Assembly (NCBI RefSeq): GCF_003382285.1
Contig: NZ_QTJR01000006.1
Span: forward strand, 186,001-250,000
Length of the DNA: 64,000 bases
DNA from: Lysobacter soli
Lineage (GTDB): Bacteria > Pseudomonadota > Gammaproteobacteria > Xanthomonadales > Xanthomonadaceae
Reading direction: 5' to 3'
Below are positions 17,166 through 28,392 of the stretch, in pieces. Positions within the stretch are counted from its first letter, which is position 1; each line of letters begins with the position of its first letter. The translations under genes and the position numbers were made by a program. The notes beneath the pieces are model-generated. The model was not told where the DNA came from. It saw only the letters and a program-made list of their open reading frames with translations, and searched no databases.

Positions 17166-18907
17166 TGAGCAGCCATTCCGTCGAGGACATCAAGCAGCAG
17201 AGCGGGCGCCTTCGCGGCACGCTGCTGGAGTCGCTCGCCAACCCGGTCACCGGTGCGCTGAACGACGACGACCAGACGCTGATCAAGTACCACGGCAGCT
17301 ACCAGCAGGACGATCGCGATATCCGCGAGGAACGTCGCCTGGCCAAGCTCGAACCGGCGTACGCCTTCATGATCCGCACGCGCACGCCCGGCGGCGTAGT
17401 GACGCCGGCGCAGTGGCTCAAGCTTGACCACATCGCGACGACCTACGCCGAGCGCGGCCTGCGCATCACCACGCGGCAGGCGTTCCAGTACCACGGCGTG
17501 ATCAAGACCGAGCTCAAGTCGACGATGCAGGCGATCAACGCCGCGCTGATCGACACGCTGGCGGCGTGCGGAGACGTGAACCGCAACGTAGCCGTCGCGG
17601 CGAATCCGCTGCAGTCGCAGGCGCACGCGCAGGTGTTCGCGCACGCCGCGGCGCTGTCGGAACACCTGCTGCCGAACACCCGCGCGTACTACGAAATCTG
17701 GCTCGACGAGGAGCGCGTCGCCGGCAGCGGCAGCGAGGACGAACCCGTCTACGGCCCGACCTACCTGCCGCGCAAGTTCAAGATCGGCTTCGCGGTCCCG
17801 CCATACAACGACGTGGACGTGTTCGCGCAGGATCTGGGCTTCATCGCCGTCATCGACGCGACCGGCGAACTGCTCGGCTACAACGTCAGCGTCGGCGGCG
17901 GCATGGGCGCCACGCACGGCGATCCGGAAACGTATCCGCGCCTGGGCGACGTGATCGGTTTCGTCACGCCGGAACAGCTCACGCAGGTCGCCGTCGCGGT
18001 CGTCACCGCGCAGCGCGACTTCGGCAACCGCGTGCTGCGCAAGCGTGCGCGATTGAAGTACACCATCGACGATCGCGGCCTCGACTGGTTCAAGGGCGAA
18101 GTCGAACGGCGCGCGGGTTTTGCCCTCTCCGACGCGCGACCGTTCGATTTCGTCCATAACGGCGACCGCTTCGGCTGGGTCGAAGGAGGCGACGGCCGCG
18201 CGCACCTGACGCTGCGCATCGTCGCCGGGCGCATCTGGGATCGCGACGGCCTCTCGCATCTGACCGGCCTGCGCGAGATCGCGCGCGTGCTCGATGCCGA
18301 GGCGGGCGATGCGCAGTTCCGCCTCACGCCGAACCAGAACCTCGTCATCGCCGGCATACCCGCCGCGTTGCGCGCACGCGTCGATGCGCTGGTCGCGCAA
18401 TACGGCCTGGACACGCACGTCTCGGCGACGCCGCTGGTGAAGAACGCGCTGGCCTGCGTCGCACTACCGACCTGCGGCCTGGCGATGGCCGAAGCCGAGC
18501 GCTACCTTCCCGAATTCACCGACGCGGTGCAGGTCCTGCTCGACGCGCACGGCCTGCGAGAGGCACCCATCCACCTGCGCATCAGCGGCTGCCCGAACGG
18601 TTGCTCGCGTCCGTACCTGGGCGAGATCGCGCTCGTCGGCAAGGCACCTGGCCGCTACAACCTGATGCTCGGCGCCGACCACCGCGGCCAGCGCCTGAAC
18701 ACGATGTATCGCGAGAACGTGGCGCAGCCGCAGATCCTCGAAGCCCTCGATCCGCTCTTCGCGCGTTACGCCGGCGAGCGTCGCGACGAAGAAGGCTTCG
18801 GCGATTTCCTGGTGCGCGCCGGCATCGTCGCTCCGCCCCGATCCTCCATCGAACTCCAACTGCAGCACGCCGTCACCGAACACGCCGTCACCGAGAACGC
18901 CGCATGA
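17165..18907 (+). CDS. cysI: sulfite reductase [NADPH] hemoprotein beta subunit
   Basis: 580 residues, close to E. coli CysI. The coupled siroheme-[4Fe-4S] centre is bound by C431, C437, C476 and C480, seen in CVALPTC and [14 protein letters not shown]. The N-terminus has the ferredoxin-like [16 protein letters not shown] segment that binds siroheme and sulfite. It reduces sulfite to sulfide with six electrons from CysJ. It lies between cysJ (1-bp overlap) and cysH (ATGA overlap), as one operon. Its siroheme would come from CysG, encoded at 21.8 kb. Confidence 0.96.
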   Translation: MSSHSVEDIKQQSGRLRGTLLESLANPVTGALNDDDQTLIKYHGSYQQDDRDIREERRLAKLEPAYAFMIRTRTPGGVVTPAQWLKLDHIATTYAERGLRITTRQAFQYHGVIKTELKSTMQAINAALIDTLAACGDVNRNVAVAANPLQSQAHAQVFAHAAALSEHLLPNTRAYYEIWLDEERVAGSGSEDEPVYGPTYLPRKFKIGFAVPPYNDVDVFAQDLGFIAVIDATGELLGYNVSVGGGMGATHGDPETYPRLGDVIGFVTPEQLTQVAVAVVTAQRDFGNRVLRKRARLKYTIDDRGLDWFKGEVERRAGFALSDARPFDFVHNGDRFGWVEGGDGRAHLTLRIVAGRIWDRDGLSHLTGLREIARVLDAEAGDAQFRLTPNQNLVIAGIPAALRARVDALVAQYGLDTHVSATPLVKNALACVALPTCGLAMAEAERYLPEFTDAVQVLLDAHGLREAPIHLRISGCPNGCSRPYLGEIALVGKAPGRYNLMLGADHRGQRLNTMYRENVAQPQILEALDPLFARYAGERRDEEGFGDFLVRAGIVAPPRSSIELQLQHAVTEHAVTENAA

Positions 18908-19638
18908 GCCCGCCCGACCCCATCACCGCCGCCGAATCGCCCCGCGCACTGGCCGAACTCAATGCGTGGCTGGGCGGACTGAGCGCGTCCGAGCGCATCG
19001 CCTGGGCGCTGGAACACACCGCCGGCGAACACGCGCTGTCGTCGAGCTTCGGCGCGCAGGCGGCGGTGTCGCTGCATCTGGCGACGCAGCAGCGTGCGGA
19101 CCTGCCGGTGATCCTCATCGACACGGGCTACCTGTTCCCCGAAACCTACCGCTTCATCGACCAGCTCACCGAACGCCTGCACCTCAACCTCAAGGTGTAT
19201 CGCCCGCAGATCGGCATCGCGTGGATGGAAGCGCGCCTGGGCAAGCTGTGGGAGAGCGGCCTGGAAGGCATCGAACGCTACAACCGCATGCGCAAGGTCG
19301 AGCCGATGCAGCGCGCGCTCGACGACCTGGGCGTGCGCACGTGGATCGCCGGCCTTCGCCGCAGCCAGTCGCGCAGCCGCGCGGCGATCGATTTCCTGCA
19401 GTTGCGCGACGGGCGCTGGAAGCTGCACCCCATCGCCGACTGGACCGATCGCGACGTCTGGCAGTACCTGCAGCAGCACGACCTGCCCTACCACCCGCTG
19501 TGGCACCAGGGCTATGTGTCGATCGGAGACGTGCACACCACGCGCCCGCTGCAGCCCGGCATGAACGAGGAAGACACGCGCTTCTTCGGACTGAAGCGCG
19601 AGTGCGGCCTGCATTTCGACGAGCCGAACGCGGCCTGA
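18904..19638 (+). CDS. cysH: phosphoadenylylsulfate (PAPS) reductase
   Basis: 244 residues. The PP-loop region reads [13 protein letters not shown], and the catalytic Cys lies in ECGLH (C234). The two CC pairs that bind [4Fe-4S] in APS reductases are absent, so it should use PAPS, in line with the CysC domain of the fused CysNC. It reduces PAPS to sulfite with thioredoxin or glutaredoxin. The ATG at 18904 overlaps the cysI stop by four bases, which makes it the third gene of cysJIH. Confidence 0.95.
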   Translation: MSPPDPITAAESPRALAELNAWLGGLSASERIAWALEHTAGEHALSSSFGAQAAVSLHLATQQRADLPVILIDTGYLFPETYRFIDQLTERLHLNLKVYRPQIGIAWMEARLGKLWESGLEGIERYNRMRKVEPMQRALDDLGVRTWIAGLRRSQSRSRAAIDFLQLRDGRWKLHPIADWTDRDVWQYLQQHDLPYHPLWHQGYVSIGDVHTTRPLQPGMNEEDTRFFGLKRECGLHFDEPNAA

Positions 19639-19706
19639 CCGGATAGCCGCCACGCGGCTTCGGGGAAGCACTCCGACCGGTTTCCGACGCGCCCGCACCC
19701 ACCATC

Positions 19707-20075
19707 GTGTGGATGCGATACGCCGCGTTCGACTTCCTGCGCTCCGTGATCACGACCGCGCTGCTGGCGTGGTCGGTCTTCGCGATCATGCGCTGGCAGC
19801 GGCCGCTCATCGCGCGCGGCCTGGGATGGTCGTGGGTGGCGTTGGCGGGAATCCTTTCGGCCGTGCAGTGGATGGTGAATGTTGCGCTCGGCAACGCGAT
19901 CTGCTGCCCGATCCTGGTCGCGCTGCTGGTGCTGATCTCGATGGTGGGGCTTGCGCCGGACGACTCGGTGCTGACGTCCGCCGCGACCGCGCAATCGCTG
20001 TGGTTCCGGCGCGCCCTCGCGTCGGCGGTGCTCGGCACGCTCGGCGGCATGGCCGTGTGGATGGCGCTGCTGTAA
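19707..20075 (+). CDS. hypothetical small membrane protein
   Basis: Not recognised. A 122-residue protein with four likely membrane segments (about 10-28, 40-57, 63-80 and 101-120) and a CC pair within the third (GNAICCPILVALLVLISM). Start GTG 19707 or ATG 19713. Codon use matches its neighbours. It lies 68 bp after cysH on the same strand and may be read with it, but nothing ties it to sulfur metabolism. Confidence 0.65.
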   Translation: MWMRYAAFDFLRSVITTALLAWSVFAIMRWQRPLIARGLGWSWVALAGILSAVQWMVNVALGNAICCPILVALLVLISMVGLAPDDSVLTSAATAQSLWFRRALASAVLGTLGGMAVWMALL

Positions 20076-20116
20076 CCGGGCGATCCACCGCACCGCGGCG
20101 GATCCGATGCGGACGC

Positions 20117-20497
20117 TCAGGTATGAATCAGGCGCCCGCCACCGAAGGACCAGTTCTCCCACGTGGTTTCCTTGAAGGCCACCATCACGTGTTCGGGATC
20201 GAGCCCCGCCTGCGCGAGGCGATCCATCAGTTCGGCCAGCAGCTTCTTCTTCACCTTCACGCTGCGCCCGACCGACCACAGGATCTCGATCAGCATGAAG
20301 TCGACCGTGCGTGGCGACGCGAGATCGGGATAGCTGGGATCGAAACGGAAGTCGTCGGCGTCCAGTTCGAACACGCGCTGGAACAGATCCGCCTGCGGCA
20401 CGCCGCTGGAGACCAGGCTCGCGTGCACGGCATCGAGCACCTTCGTCTTGAACACGACGGGCTTGGGCTTGCGTACGGTGAGGGTGACCAGCGGCAT
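20117..20497 (-). CDS. tautomerase-family protein
   Basis: A 126-residue protein starting MPLVTLTVRK, so that Pro2 becomes the N-terminal catalytic base of the tautomerase (4-oxalocrotonate tautomerase/MIF) superfamily once Met is removed. The length and the FELDADDFRFDPSYP and EILWSVGRSVKVKKKLLAELMDRL segments fit the longer Tautomerase_2 group. The substrate is unknown. It follows cysB on the same strand after 49 bp and may be co-transcribed with it. Confidence 0.8.
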   Translation of the reverse strand: MPLVTLTVRKPKPVVFKTKVLDAVHASLVSSGVPQADLFQRVFELDADDFRFDPSYPDLASPRTVDFMLIEILWSVGRSVKVKKKLLAELMDRLAQAGLDPEHVMVAFKETTWENWSFGGGRLIHT

Positions 20498-20546
20498 GAC
20501 GGCTCTCCCGTTTCGATGACGGTCGCGATGTTCGACGGCGTGGCCG

Positions 20547-21530
20547 TCAGGTGGTGATGGGCTGGCTCAGCTCGCGCCACGACGGCGCCTTCGGCCACTG
20601 CGGCTCCAGGTTGCCTTCCAGAACGCGGCGCAGGTCGCGGCGATCCAGCTGCGGCGCGATGCCGTGCAGCAGCGCGAGCGCATATTCGCGCAGCACGCGG
20701 GCACGCGGGATCACCGCCCAGGTCACGCATTCGGGCAAGGCGTCCGGTGCGGGCAAGGCCACCAGGTCTTCGTCGCGCGCGCCCACCGCCATTTCCGCCA
20801 GCACGCCGACGCCGAGGCCGGCACGCACGTAGGTCTTGATGAGGTCGGCATCGCGCGCGGTCATCGCCAGCTGTGGTTCGAGCCCGGCGTCGACGAAGGT
20901 GCGGCGCAGCGACGACTCGGCGCGCGTGGACGACTCGTAACTCACCAGCGGATGCGCGGCGAGTTCGGCCAGCGTCGGCGCGCGCTTCAGTTTGGACAGC
21001 GGATGCGTGCGCGGTACCAGCACGAGACGGCGCCAGCGATACAGCGGAACGGCGACGCCGCCCTCGGGCTCGCCGCCCGCGGTGCTGATGACCGCCAGGT
21101 CCGCTTCGCCGCGCGCGAGCAGTTCCAGCACTTCATCGCCCGCGACCGCCTGCAGGTGCATGCTCACCTGCGGGAACTCGCGCTTCACCGCGGCGATGGC
21201 CTCTGGCAGCACGAAGCGCGCCTGCGTGTGCGTCGTCGCCAGGACCAGCTGGCCGCTGTGCTGGCCGCGTTCGTTGGCGGCGTAGGCGCGGATGTTGCCG
21301 GCTTCCTCGAGGATGCGGCGCGCGTGCATCAGCACGCGTTCGCCGGCCGGCGCGACCGCTTCCAGGCTGCGGCCCTTGCGCGTGAACAACTGGAAGCCCA
21401 GCTCGTCCTCCAGCTGCTTGAGCTGCTTGGACAAACCGGGCTGCGTCGCGTGCACGCGCTCGGCGGCCAGCGTGATGTTGAGGCCGGAATCGGCGATGGC
21501 GACGAGGTAGCGGAGCTGGGTAAGGGTCAT
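20547..21530 (-). CDS. cysB: CysB-type LysR transcriptional regulator of sulfur assimilation
   Basis: 327 residues. The first about 60 form the winged helix-turn-helix (MTLTQLRYLVAIADSGLNITLAAERVHATQPGLSKQLKQLE), whose long linker is characteristic of CysB/Cbl; residues from about 90 form the periplasmic-binding-like effector domain that would sense N-acetylserine or sulfate. It should activate the cys operons on both sides. The frame is open 216 bp upstream of the ATG at 21530, but the family start is clear. Divergent from cysG. The -LATTHTQARFVLP- segment at the domain start is typical for CysB. Confidence 0.93.
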   Translation of the reverse strand: MTLTQLRYLVAIADSGLNITLAAERVHATQPGLSKQLKQLEDELGFQLFTRKGRSLEAVAPAGERVLMHARRILEEAGNIRAYAANERGQHSGQLVLATTHTQARFVLPEAIAAVKREFPQVSMHLQAVAGDEVLELLARGEADLAVISTAGGEPEGGVAVPLYRWRRLVLVPRTHPLSKLKRAPTLAELAAHPLVSYESSTRAESSLRRTFVDAGLEPQLAMTARDADLIKTYVRAGLGVGVLAEMAVGARDEDLVALPAPDALPECVTWAVIPRARVLREYALALLHGIAPQLDRRDLRRVLEGNLEPQWPKAPSWRELSQPITT

Positions 21531-21839
21531 GTCGGAGCGAGTGGCGAAGGCGGCAGGTCGGGCCCGGGCGTGCGGGCGGCGGTCGGTTTCGACGTGCACC
21601 GACAACACGTGGTCCGAACGGCGGCCGCGTTCATATATCGCTCGATACGAATAAAGGGATGAACAAAAACTACCCTGCGCGGCCGGCCGTGTCCAGCGCG
21701 GGGCCGCGCTGCGCGGCCGCGCCCTCGCCGGGCCCGGCCGGGTCATTCCGAAACGGCATGACCGCAGGCGGCGGCGTCATTTCCGCACGTCGGGGTGCAT
21801 GCGTAGCGTCACGGAATCCCTCCGTTTCGCTTCGATGCC
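21531..21839. promoter_or_regulatory. 309-bp divergent cysB/cysG intergenic region
   Basis: No supported gene lies here. The only AT-rich stretch in a very GC-rich gap is 21629-21670, which holds GTTCAT (21629-21634) and its inverted copy ATGAAC (21659-21664) about 30 bp apart around TATATCG and ATAAAGGG. This is the likely promoter/operator region of cysB, and the spacing could suit CysB autoregulation; that is inference. Confidence 0.4.
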
Positions 21840-23294
21840 ATGAGCAGTCCGGTGGCCTCAGATCCGCAGGCTTCGCGCCCCCTCTTCCCCGTGTTCGCCG
21901 ACCTGCATGGCCGCACCGTGCTGGTCGTTGGCGGCGGAACGGTGGCGCTGCGCAAGGCCACGGCGTTGCGCGAGGCCGGAGCGCGGGTGCGCGTGGGCGC
22001 GCCGGCACTGAACGCGGAACTGGCGGCGCTGGCCGAGCGTGGCGACATCGAACATCTGCCTGGCGAATTCGCGCCGCACTGGCTCGATGACGCGTGGCTG
22101 GCGATTGCCGCCACCGATGACGACGTCGTGAACCGCGCCGTGGCCGAGGCCGGTGAGGCGCGCCGTCTCTGGGTGAACGTGGTCGACGACGCGCAGGCGT
22201 CTACCGTGCAGATTCCGGCGCGCGTCGACCGCGGTCCGTTGCAGGTGGCGATCTCCAGCGGCGGCGCCGCGCCGATGCTCGCGCGCCACCTGCGCGAGAC
22301 GCTGGAAACGCAGCTCGACGCATCGCTGGGCGAGCTGGCGAACCTGCTTGGCCGCGAACGCACGCGCATCCGCGCGCGCTTCCCGCAGCTCGGCGCACGA
22401 CGCCGTTTCTTCGACCGCCTGCTGCGCGGCAAGGTGCCGGCGCTGCTGCGCAAGCGGCAGCATCTGGCCGCCGAACGCGAATTCGCGGCGCAACTGCACG
22501 CCGAAGTCCCTTCTTCGCGCGGCAGCGTCGCGCTCGTCGGCGCGGGCCCGGGCGATCCGGGCCTGCTCACGTTGCGTGCGCTGCGCGTGCTCAACGAAGC
22601 CGACGTGATCCTGCACGACCGCCTCGTCAGCGACGAGGTGATGCAACTCGTGCGACGCGACGCGCAGCGCATCGAAGTCGGCAAGCAGGCCGGCAACCAC
22701 CACGCGACGCAGGCGCAGATCCACGCGCTGATGCTCGACCACGCTGGCGCCGGCAAGCGCGTCGTGCGCCTGAAGGGCGGTGATCCGTTCGTGTTCGGCC
22801 GCGGCGGCGAGGAGCTCGAAGTGCTGCGCGATGCGGGCATCGACTTCGAGGTCGTGCCCGGCATCACCGCCGCGCTCGCATGCGCCGCGTATGCCGGCGT
22901 GCCGCTCACGCATCGCGACCACGCCCAGTCGGTGCGGCTGGTCACCGCGCACTGCAAGGACTCCGACGACACGCTCGACTGGCAGGCGCTCGCGCAGGAA
23001 CGCCAGACGCTCGCCGTCTACATGGGTGTCGCCGGCCTGGACCGCTTCAGCGCGCGCCTGATCGAACACGGACGTGCCGCGTCGACGCCGTTCGCCATCG
23101 TCGAGAACGGCTCGCGTGCGAACCAGCGCGTGATCGTCGGCACGCTGTCGGACCTGGCGCAGCGCGCGCGCGAACACGACGTCCAATCGCCGGCGCTGCT
23201 GATCGTGGGCGAAGTCGCCGCGCTCGCGGACACGCTGCACTGGTTCGGCGCGCCGCCGCTGCGTGGCGCGCCGGCCATCGCCGCGGCCGCCTGA
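21840..23294 (+). CDS. cysG: siroheme synthase (multifunctional)
   Basis: 484 residues in the full CysG layout. Residues about 15-225 are precorrin-2 dehydrogenase/sirohydrochlorin ferrochelatase with an NAD Rossmann loop ([14 protein letters not shown]). From about 230 comes uroporphyrinogen-III C-methyltransferase ([15 protein letters not shown], then [16 protein letters not shown] and [15 protein letters not shown]). It makes siroheme from uroporphyrinogen III using SAM, NAD+ and Fe2+ and so supplies CysI. ATG 21840 was chosen from the family start. cysK follows after 40 bp, probably in one operon. Confidence 0.95.
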   Translation: MSSPVASDPQASRPLFPVFADLHGRTVLVVGGGTVALRKATALREAGARVRVGAPALNAELAALAERGDIEHLPGEFAPHWLDDAWLAIAATDDDVVNRAVAEAGEARRLWVNVVDDAQASTVQIPARVDRGPLQVAISSGGAAPMLARHLRETLETQLDASLGELANLLGRERTRIRARFPQLGARRRFFDRLLRGKVPALLRKRQHLAAEREFAAQLHAEVPSSRGSVALVGAGPGDPGLLTLRALRVLNEADVILHDRLVSDEVMQLVRRDAQRIEVGKQAGNHHATQAQIHALMLDHAGAGKRVVRLKGGDPFVFGRGGEELEVLRDAGIDFEVVPGITAALACAAYAGVPLTHRDHAQSVRLVTAHCKDSDDTLDWQALAQERQTLAVYMGVAGLDRFSARLIEHGRAASTPFAIVENGSRANQRVIVGTLSDLAQRAREHDVQSPALLIVGEVAALADTLHWFGAPPLRGAPAIAAAA

Positions 23295-23334
23295 TTCCTG
23301 CAACACCACCCCTACATCGAAACGAGGCAACGCC

Positions 23335-24312
23335 ATGGCCCTTTACGACAGCATCCTCGACACCATCGGCAGCACGCCCATCGTCAAGCTGCATCGCATC
23401 GCGCCGAAGCACGTGACGCTGTACGCGAAGGTCGAATCGTTCAATCCCGGCGGCTCGGTGAAGGATCGTCTCGCGCTCGCCATCGTGCTCGACGCCGAGC
23501 GCAAGGGCCTGCTCAAGCCGGGACAGACCATCGTCGAGGCGACTTCGGGCAACACCGGCATCGCGCTCGCACTCGTCGCGGCGGCGCGCGGATACCCGTT
23601 CGTCGCGGTGATGACGGAAACCTTCTCCGTTGAACGCCGCAAACTGATGCGCGCATACGGCGCGAAGGTGATCCTGACGCCCGCCGCCGAGCGCGGCACC
23701 GGCATGGTGCGCCGCGCGAAGGAACTGGCCGAGAAGCACGGCTGGTTCCTGGCGCGCCAGTTCGAGAACGAAGCCAACCCGGCCTACCACCGCAGCACGA
23801 CCGGCCCGGAAATCCTGCGCGATTTCGCTGGCAAGCGGCTGGACTACTTCGTCAGCGGCTGGGGCACCGGCGGCACGATCACCGGCGCCGGCGAAGTGTT
23901 GAAGCTCGCGCGTCCGGACCTGAAGGTCATCGCCAGCGAGCCCGCCGGCGCGGCGCTGCTGTCGGGCAAGGAGTGGCAACCGCACAAGATCCAGGGCTGG
24001 ACGCCGGACTTCCTCCCCGCCGTGCTCAGCCGCACCGTCGCCGACGAAGTGCTGCCGGTCGATGAAGTGCTCGCGCGCGATACCGCGCGGCGCCTTGCCG
24101 CGGAGGAAGGGCTGTTCGTCGGCATCTCGGCGGGCGCGACCGTGGCCGCGGCGCTGAAGGTCGCCGAAAGCGCGCCGGAAGGCTCGGTGCTGCTGGCCGT
24201 GCTGCCCGACACCGGCGAGCGCTACCTGTCGACCTTCCTGTTCGAGGGCGTGTCCGAAGGCTCGGACGACGAGTGGCTGGAATCGCTGGAGCGCGACGCG
24301 GTCGCCGCGTGA
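23335..24312 (+). CDS. cysK: cysteine synthase A (O-acetylserine sulfhydrylase)
   Basis: 325 residues of fold-type II PLP enzyme. K43 in NPGGSVKDR forms the Schiff base with PLP, SGNTG (71-75) binds the substrate carboxylate, and the GTGGTITG loop binds the PLP phosphate. It joins sulfide from CysIJ with O-acetylserine to give cysteine. ATG 23335 begins the conserved MALYDSILDTIGSTPIVKL; the upstream open frame overlaps cysG. It completes the sulfate-to-cysteine pathway in this locus except for sulfate import and cysE. Confidence 0.94.
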   Translation: MALYDSILDTIGSTPIVKLHRIAPKHVTLYAKVESFNPGGSVKDRLALAIVLDAERKGLLKPGQTIVEATSGNTGIALALVAAARGYPFVAVMTETFSVERRKLMRAYGAKVILTPAAERGTGMVRRAKELAEKHGWFLARQFENEANPAYHRSTTGPEILRDFAGKRLDYFVSGWGTGGTITGAGEVLKLARPDLKVIASEPAGAALLSGKEWQPHKIQGWTPDFLPAVLSRTVADEVLPVDEVLARDTARRLAAEEGLFVGISAGATVAAALKVAESAPEGSVLLAVLPDTGERYLSTFLFEGVSEGSDDEWLESLERDAVAA

Positions 24313-24463
24313 CGGCCCGCAATGCGAACGTCGCGTGAGCGCCGCGCAAGCCGGTGCCGCGCGACGCGGGCCGTGAGCGCGGTGCATTCCACCGTGCACG
24401 GCCGGCGGGCTAACCTGTGCGTGGCGGCGATTGTGGTCGCCAGCGATCCCGCACGGAGCCTGC

Positions 24464-26223
<1,760 letters not shown>

Positions 26224-26255
26224 GTCCACGCTGTCGCTTGAGGGGCGTGGGTTTT

Positions 26256-26293
26256 AGCCCCTCTCCCTGCGGGAGAGGGGTTGGGGTGAGGGG
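26256..26293. repeat. palindromic repeat A, copy 1
   Basis: An inverted repeat of CCCCTCTCCC and GGGAGAGGGG around a TGC loop, with the tail TTGGGGTGAGGGG. Nearly the same unit occurs at 48969-49008. The hairpin could end transcription of murU, but the tail is G-rich rather than T-rich. Confidence 0.85.
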
Positions 26294-26380
26294 TAACGAA
26301 GCCTCATGGGCGAACCATCGACGCCGCACCGCGCTGCGCTGTTGCGCTGCGCGATCCACACGTCGCGAAGATCAGATAGG

Positions 26381-26404
26381 TTCGAGCTTTCGCTGGAATG
26401 ACGA
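26381..26404. repeat. palindromic repeat B, copy 1 (GCTTTCGC...GGAATGAC class)
   Basis: TTCGAGCTTTCGCTGGAATG followed by ACGA; an imperfect copy of the xanthomonad repeat whose intact form ATTCCCGCCTTCGCGGGAAT appears at 53099-53118. The left arm is degraded. Confidence 0.65.
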
Positions 26405-26426
26405 GAGGGTGCTGACGGATCGCGGG

Positions 26427-26456
26427 CCTGGGTCCCGGCTTTTGCCGGCATGACGG
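26427..26456. repeat. palindromic repeat C, copy 1
   Basis: CCTGGGTCCCGGCTTTTGCC followed by GGCATGACGG. It is of the same class as repeat B, with a CCGGC/GCCGG stem and the constant ATGAC end. It lies just past the stop codon of hda. Confidence 0.7.
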
Positions 26457-26466
26457 ATTTGTGCCC

Positions 26467-27183
26467 CTACGAACCCGACTCCCCACTCCCCAGCGTCTGC
26501 CGAAGGAACGGCACCGTCACCCGCCGCTGCGCCGCGAGGGACGCGCGGTCGAGCCGGTCCAGCAGCGCAGTGAGTCCGCCCAGATCGCGGCCCACGCGTC
26601 GCAGCAGCCAGTCGAGCGCCGTGTCTTCGAGCACGAGCCCGCGGCGCTGCGCACGCTGGCGCAGCACGTCCCGGCGGCCGTCTTCGTCCAGCGGCGCGAG
26701 CGTGATGCGCGTGCACTGTCCCAGGCGCGAACGCAGGTCCGGCAGGGTCAGCCCGGTCGCGTCGGGAATGTCGCGCGCGGCATAGACCAGCGCGCGGCCC
26801 GCGGCGCGCGCGCGGTTGTGGGCGTCGAACAACGCGACTTCGTCCTCGCGATGGCCGGCGATGGCGTCGAGGCCATCGAGCGCGATCACGTCGTTGCCTT
26901 CGAGGTATTCCAGCGCGTCGCGCAGACGCCCGGCCGCCGCCGCGAGCGGCAGGAACGCGGCGCGACGACCCGCGGCGTCGGTCGCCGCGCACGTCGCCAG
27001 CAGCAGATGCGTCTTGCCGACGCCGGCGGGGCCGGCGATGTAGGTGCTGTCGCGACGCGCATCGGCGTGGCCTTCGGCGAGCGCGCGCAGTTGTTCGATC
27101 GCGCCGGCGGGCGCGTGCACGAAGGTGTCCAGTCGCTGGTCGGGCGGATAGCGCAAGGCCAGGGGCAACTGCGGAACGCTCAC
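26467..27183 (-). CDS. hda: DnaA regulatory inactivator Hda
   Basis: 238 residues. The N-terminal QLPLAL (5-10) is the beta-clamp binding motif; the AAA+ core has Walker A GPAGVGKTH (51-59), a Walker B-like VIALDGLDAI, and sensor regions. Hda bound to the DNA-loaded clamp makes DnaA hydrolyse ATP after replication starts. The start is GTG 27183, since only there does the chain begin with the clamp motif (MSVPQLPLALRYPPD). It follows the AI-2E-type permease gene on the same strand (22-bp gap). Confidence 0.93.
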   Translation of the reverse strand: MSVPQLPLALRYPPDQRLDTFVHAPAGAIEQLRALAEGHADARRDSTYIAGPAGVGKTHLLLATCAATDAAGRRAAFLPLAAAAGRLRDALEYLEGNDVIALDGLDAIAGHREDEVALFDAHNRARAAGRALVYAARDIPDATGLTLPDLRSRLGQCTRITLAPLDEDGRRDVLRQRAQRRGLVLEDTALDWLLRRVGRDLGGLTALLDRLDRASLAAQRRVTVPFLRQTLGSGESGS

Positions 27184-27205
27184 TGCGGGATTACTCGCTC
27201 TTCGA

Positions 27206-28369
27206 TCACTCGGGCTTGCGGTCGACCGGCGGCGGCAGGTGCGGATCGGCGAGCGGATCGGGCACGGCGTCCTCGGGCAAGGCATGCGTGCCGACGTAGA
27301 GACGGCTGTGGCGGTAGCGCTCCTGCGCGTACCGCAGCAGCACGTTGACCACCGCCGACACCGGGAGCGCCAGCAGCATGCCGAGGAAGCCGAACAGCTG
27401 CCCGCCCGCGAGCACGGCGAAGATCACCGCCACCGGGTGCAGGCCGATGCGATCGCCGACGAGCTTGGGCGTCAGCACGTAGCTCTCGATCACCTGGCCG
27501 ATGCCGAACACCACCAGCACGCCGGCGACGTGCTGCCAGTCGCCGTACTGCACGAGCGCGGCGATCACGCCGAGCAGGATGCCGCTGGCCGGGCCGAGGT
27601 ACGGCACGAAGGTCAGCAGTCCGGCGATCAGGCCGATGAGGATGCCGAGGTCGAGCCCGACGGCCCACAAGCCCAGCCCGTACATCACGCCCAGCACCAG
27701 CATCACCAGGAACTGGCCGCGCAGGAAGGCGCTGAGCACCTCGCTGGATTCGTGCGCCAGGCGGCTCACGACGTCCAGGTGGTCACGCGGGATCAGCGAG
27801 GCGACGCGTTCGACCAGCAGGTCCCAGTCGCGCAGGAAGAAGAACGTGATCACCGGCAGCAGCGCGACGTTGGCGACGATGCCGATCACGGCGAAGCCCG
27901 AGCGCGAGAGATACCCCAGCACCGTCGCCGCGATGCCGCCGGCGCGGTCCCAGTTCTCGCGCACGAGCTGGCTGAGGTGGCCGAAATCCAGCCAATCGGT
28001 GAGTTCGATGCCCAGGCGCTGTTCGACCCACGGCAGCGCGGTCACCATGAACCAGTCGCGATAGTGCGGCCACGAGGCGATCAGCGTTTCGATCTGCCGT
28101 TCAAGCAAGGGAACCAGGATCAGCAGGCCCGCCAGCACGATCAGCGCCATCGCGGTGAACACCAGCGTCACCGCGACGTTGCGCGAGCGCCCGGCGCGTT
28201 CGAGCCGGTCGACCAGCGGATCGCCGAGCCACGCCAGGATCAGCGCGAACACGAACGGCGTCAGGATCGGTGCGAGCACCCAGACCAGCCAGCACACGGC
28301 CAGCGCGAGCGCCGTCCACTGCAGGCGGCGCAGGAAGCGTGCGATGTCGTCCAGGGCTTGCGATTGCAT
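27206..28369 (-). CDS. AI-2E family (PerM-like) membrane transporter
   Basis: 387 residues with about eight membrane segments and the family's [18 protein letters not shown] and [21 protein letters not shown] signatures. Family members have been described as AI-2 exporters or Na+/H+ antiporters, so the substrate is open. The gene always precedes hda in xanthomonads and other gammaproteobacteria, a conserved but unexplained linkage. The C-terminal 25 residues are hydrophilic ([18 protein letters not shown]). Confidence 0.9.
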   Translation of the reverse strand: MQSQALDDIARFLRRLQWTALALAVCWLVWVLAPILTPFVFALILAWLGDPLVDRLERAGRSRNVAVTLVFTAMALIVLAGLLILVPLLERQIETLIASWPHYRDWFMVTALPWVEQRLGIELTDWLDFGHLSQLVRENWDRAGGIAATVLGYLSRSGFAVIGIVANVALLPVITFFFLRDWDLLVERVASLIPRDHLDVVSRLAHESSEVLSAFLRGQFLVMLVLGVMYGLGLWAVGLDLGILIGLIAGLLTFVPYLGPASGILLGVIAALVQYGDWQHVAGVLVVFGIGQVIESYVLTPKLVGDRIGLHPVAVIFAVLAGGQLFGFLGMLLALPVSAVVNVLLRYAQERYRHSRLYVGTHALPEDAVPDPLADPHLPPPVDRKPE

Positions 28370-28392
28370 GCGGTTCCTTGTCGGTGATGACG

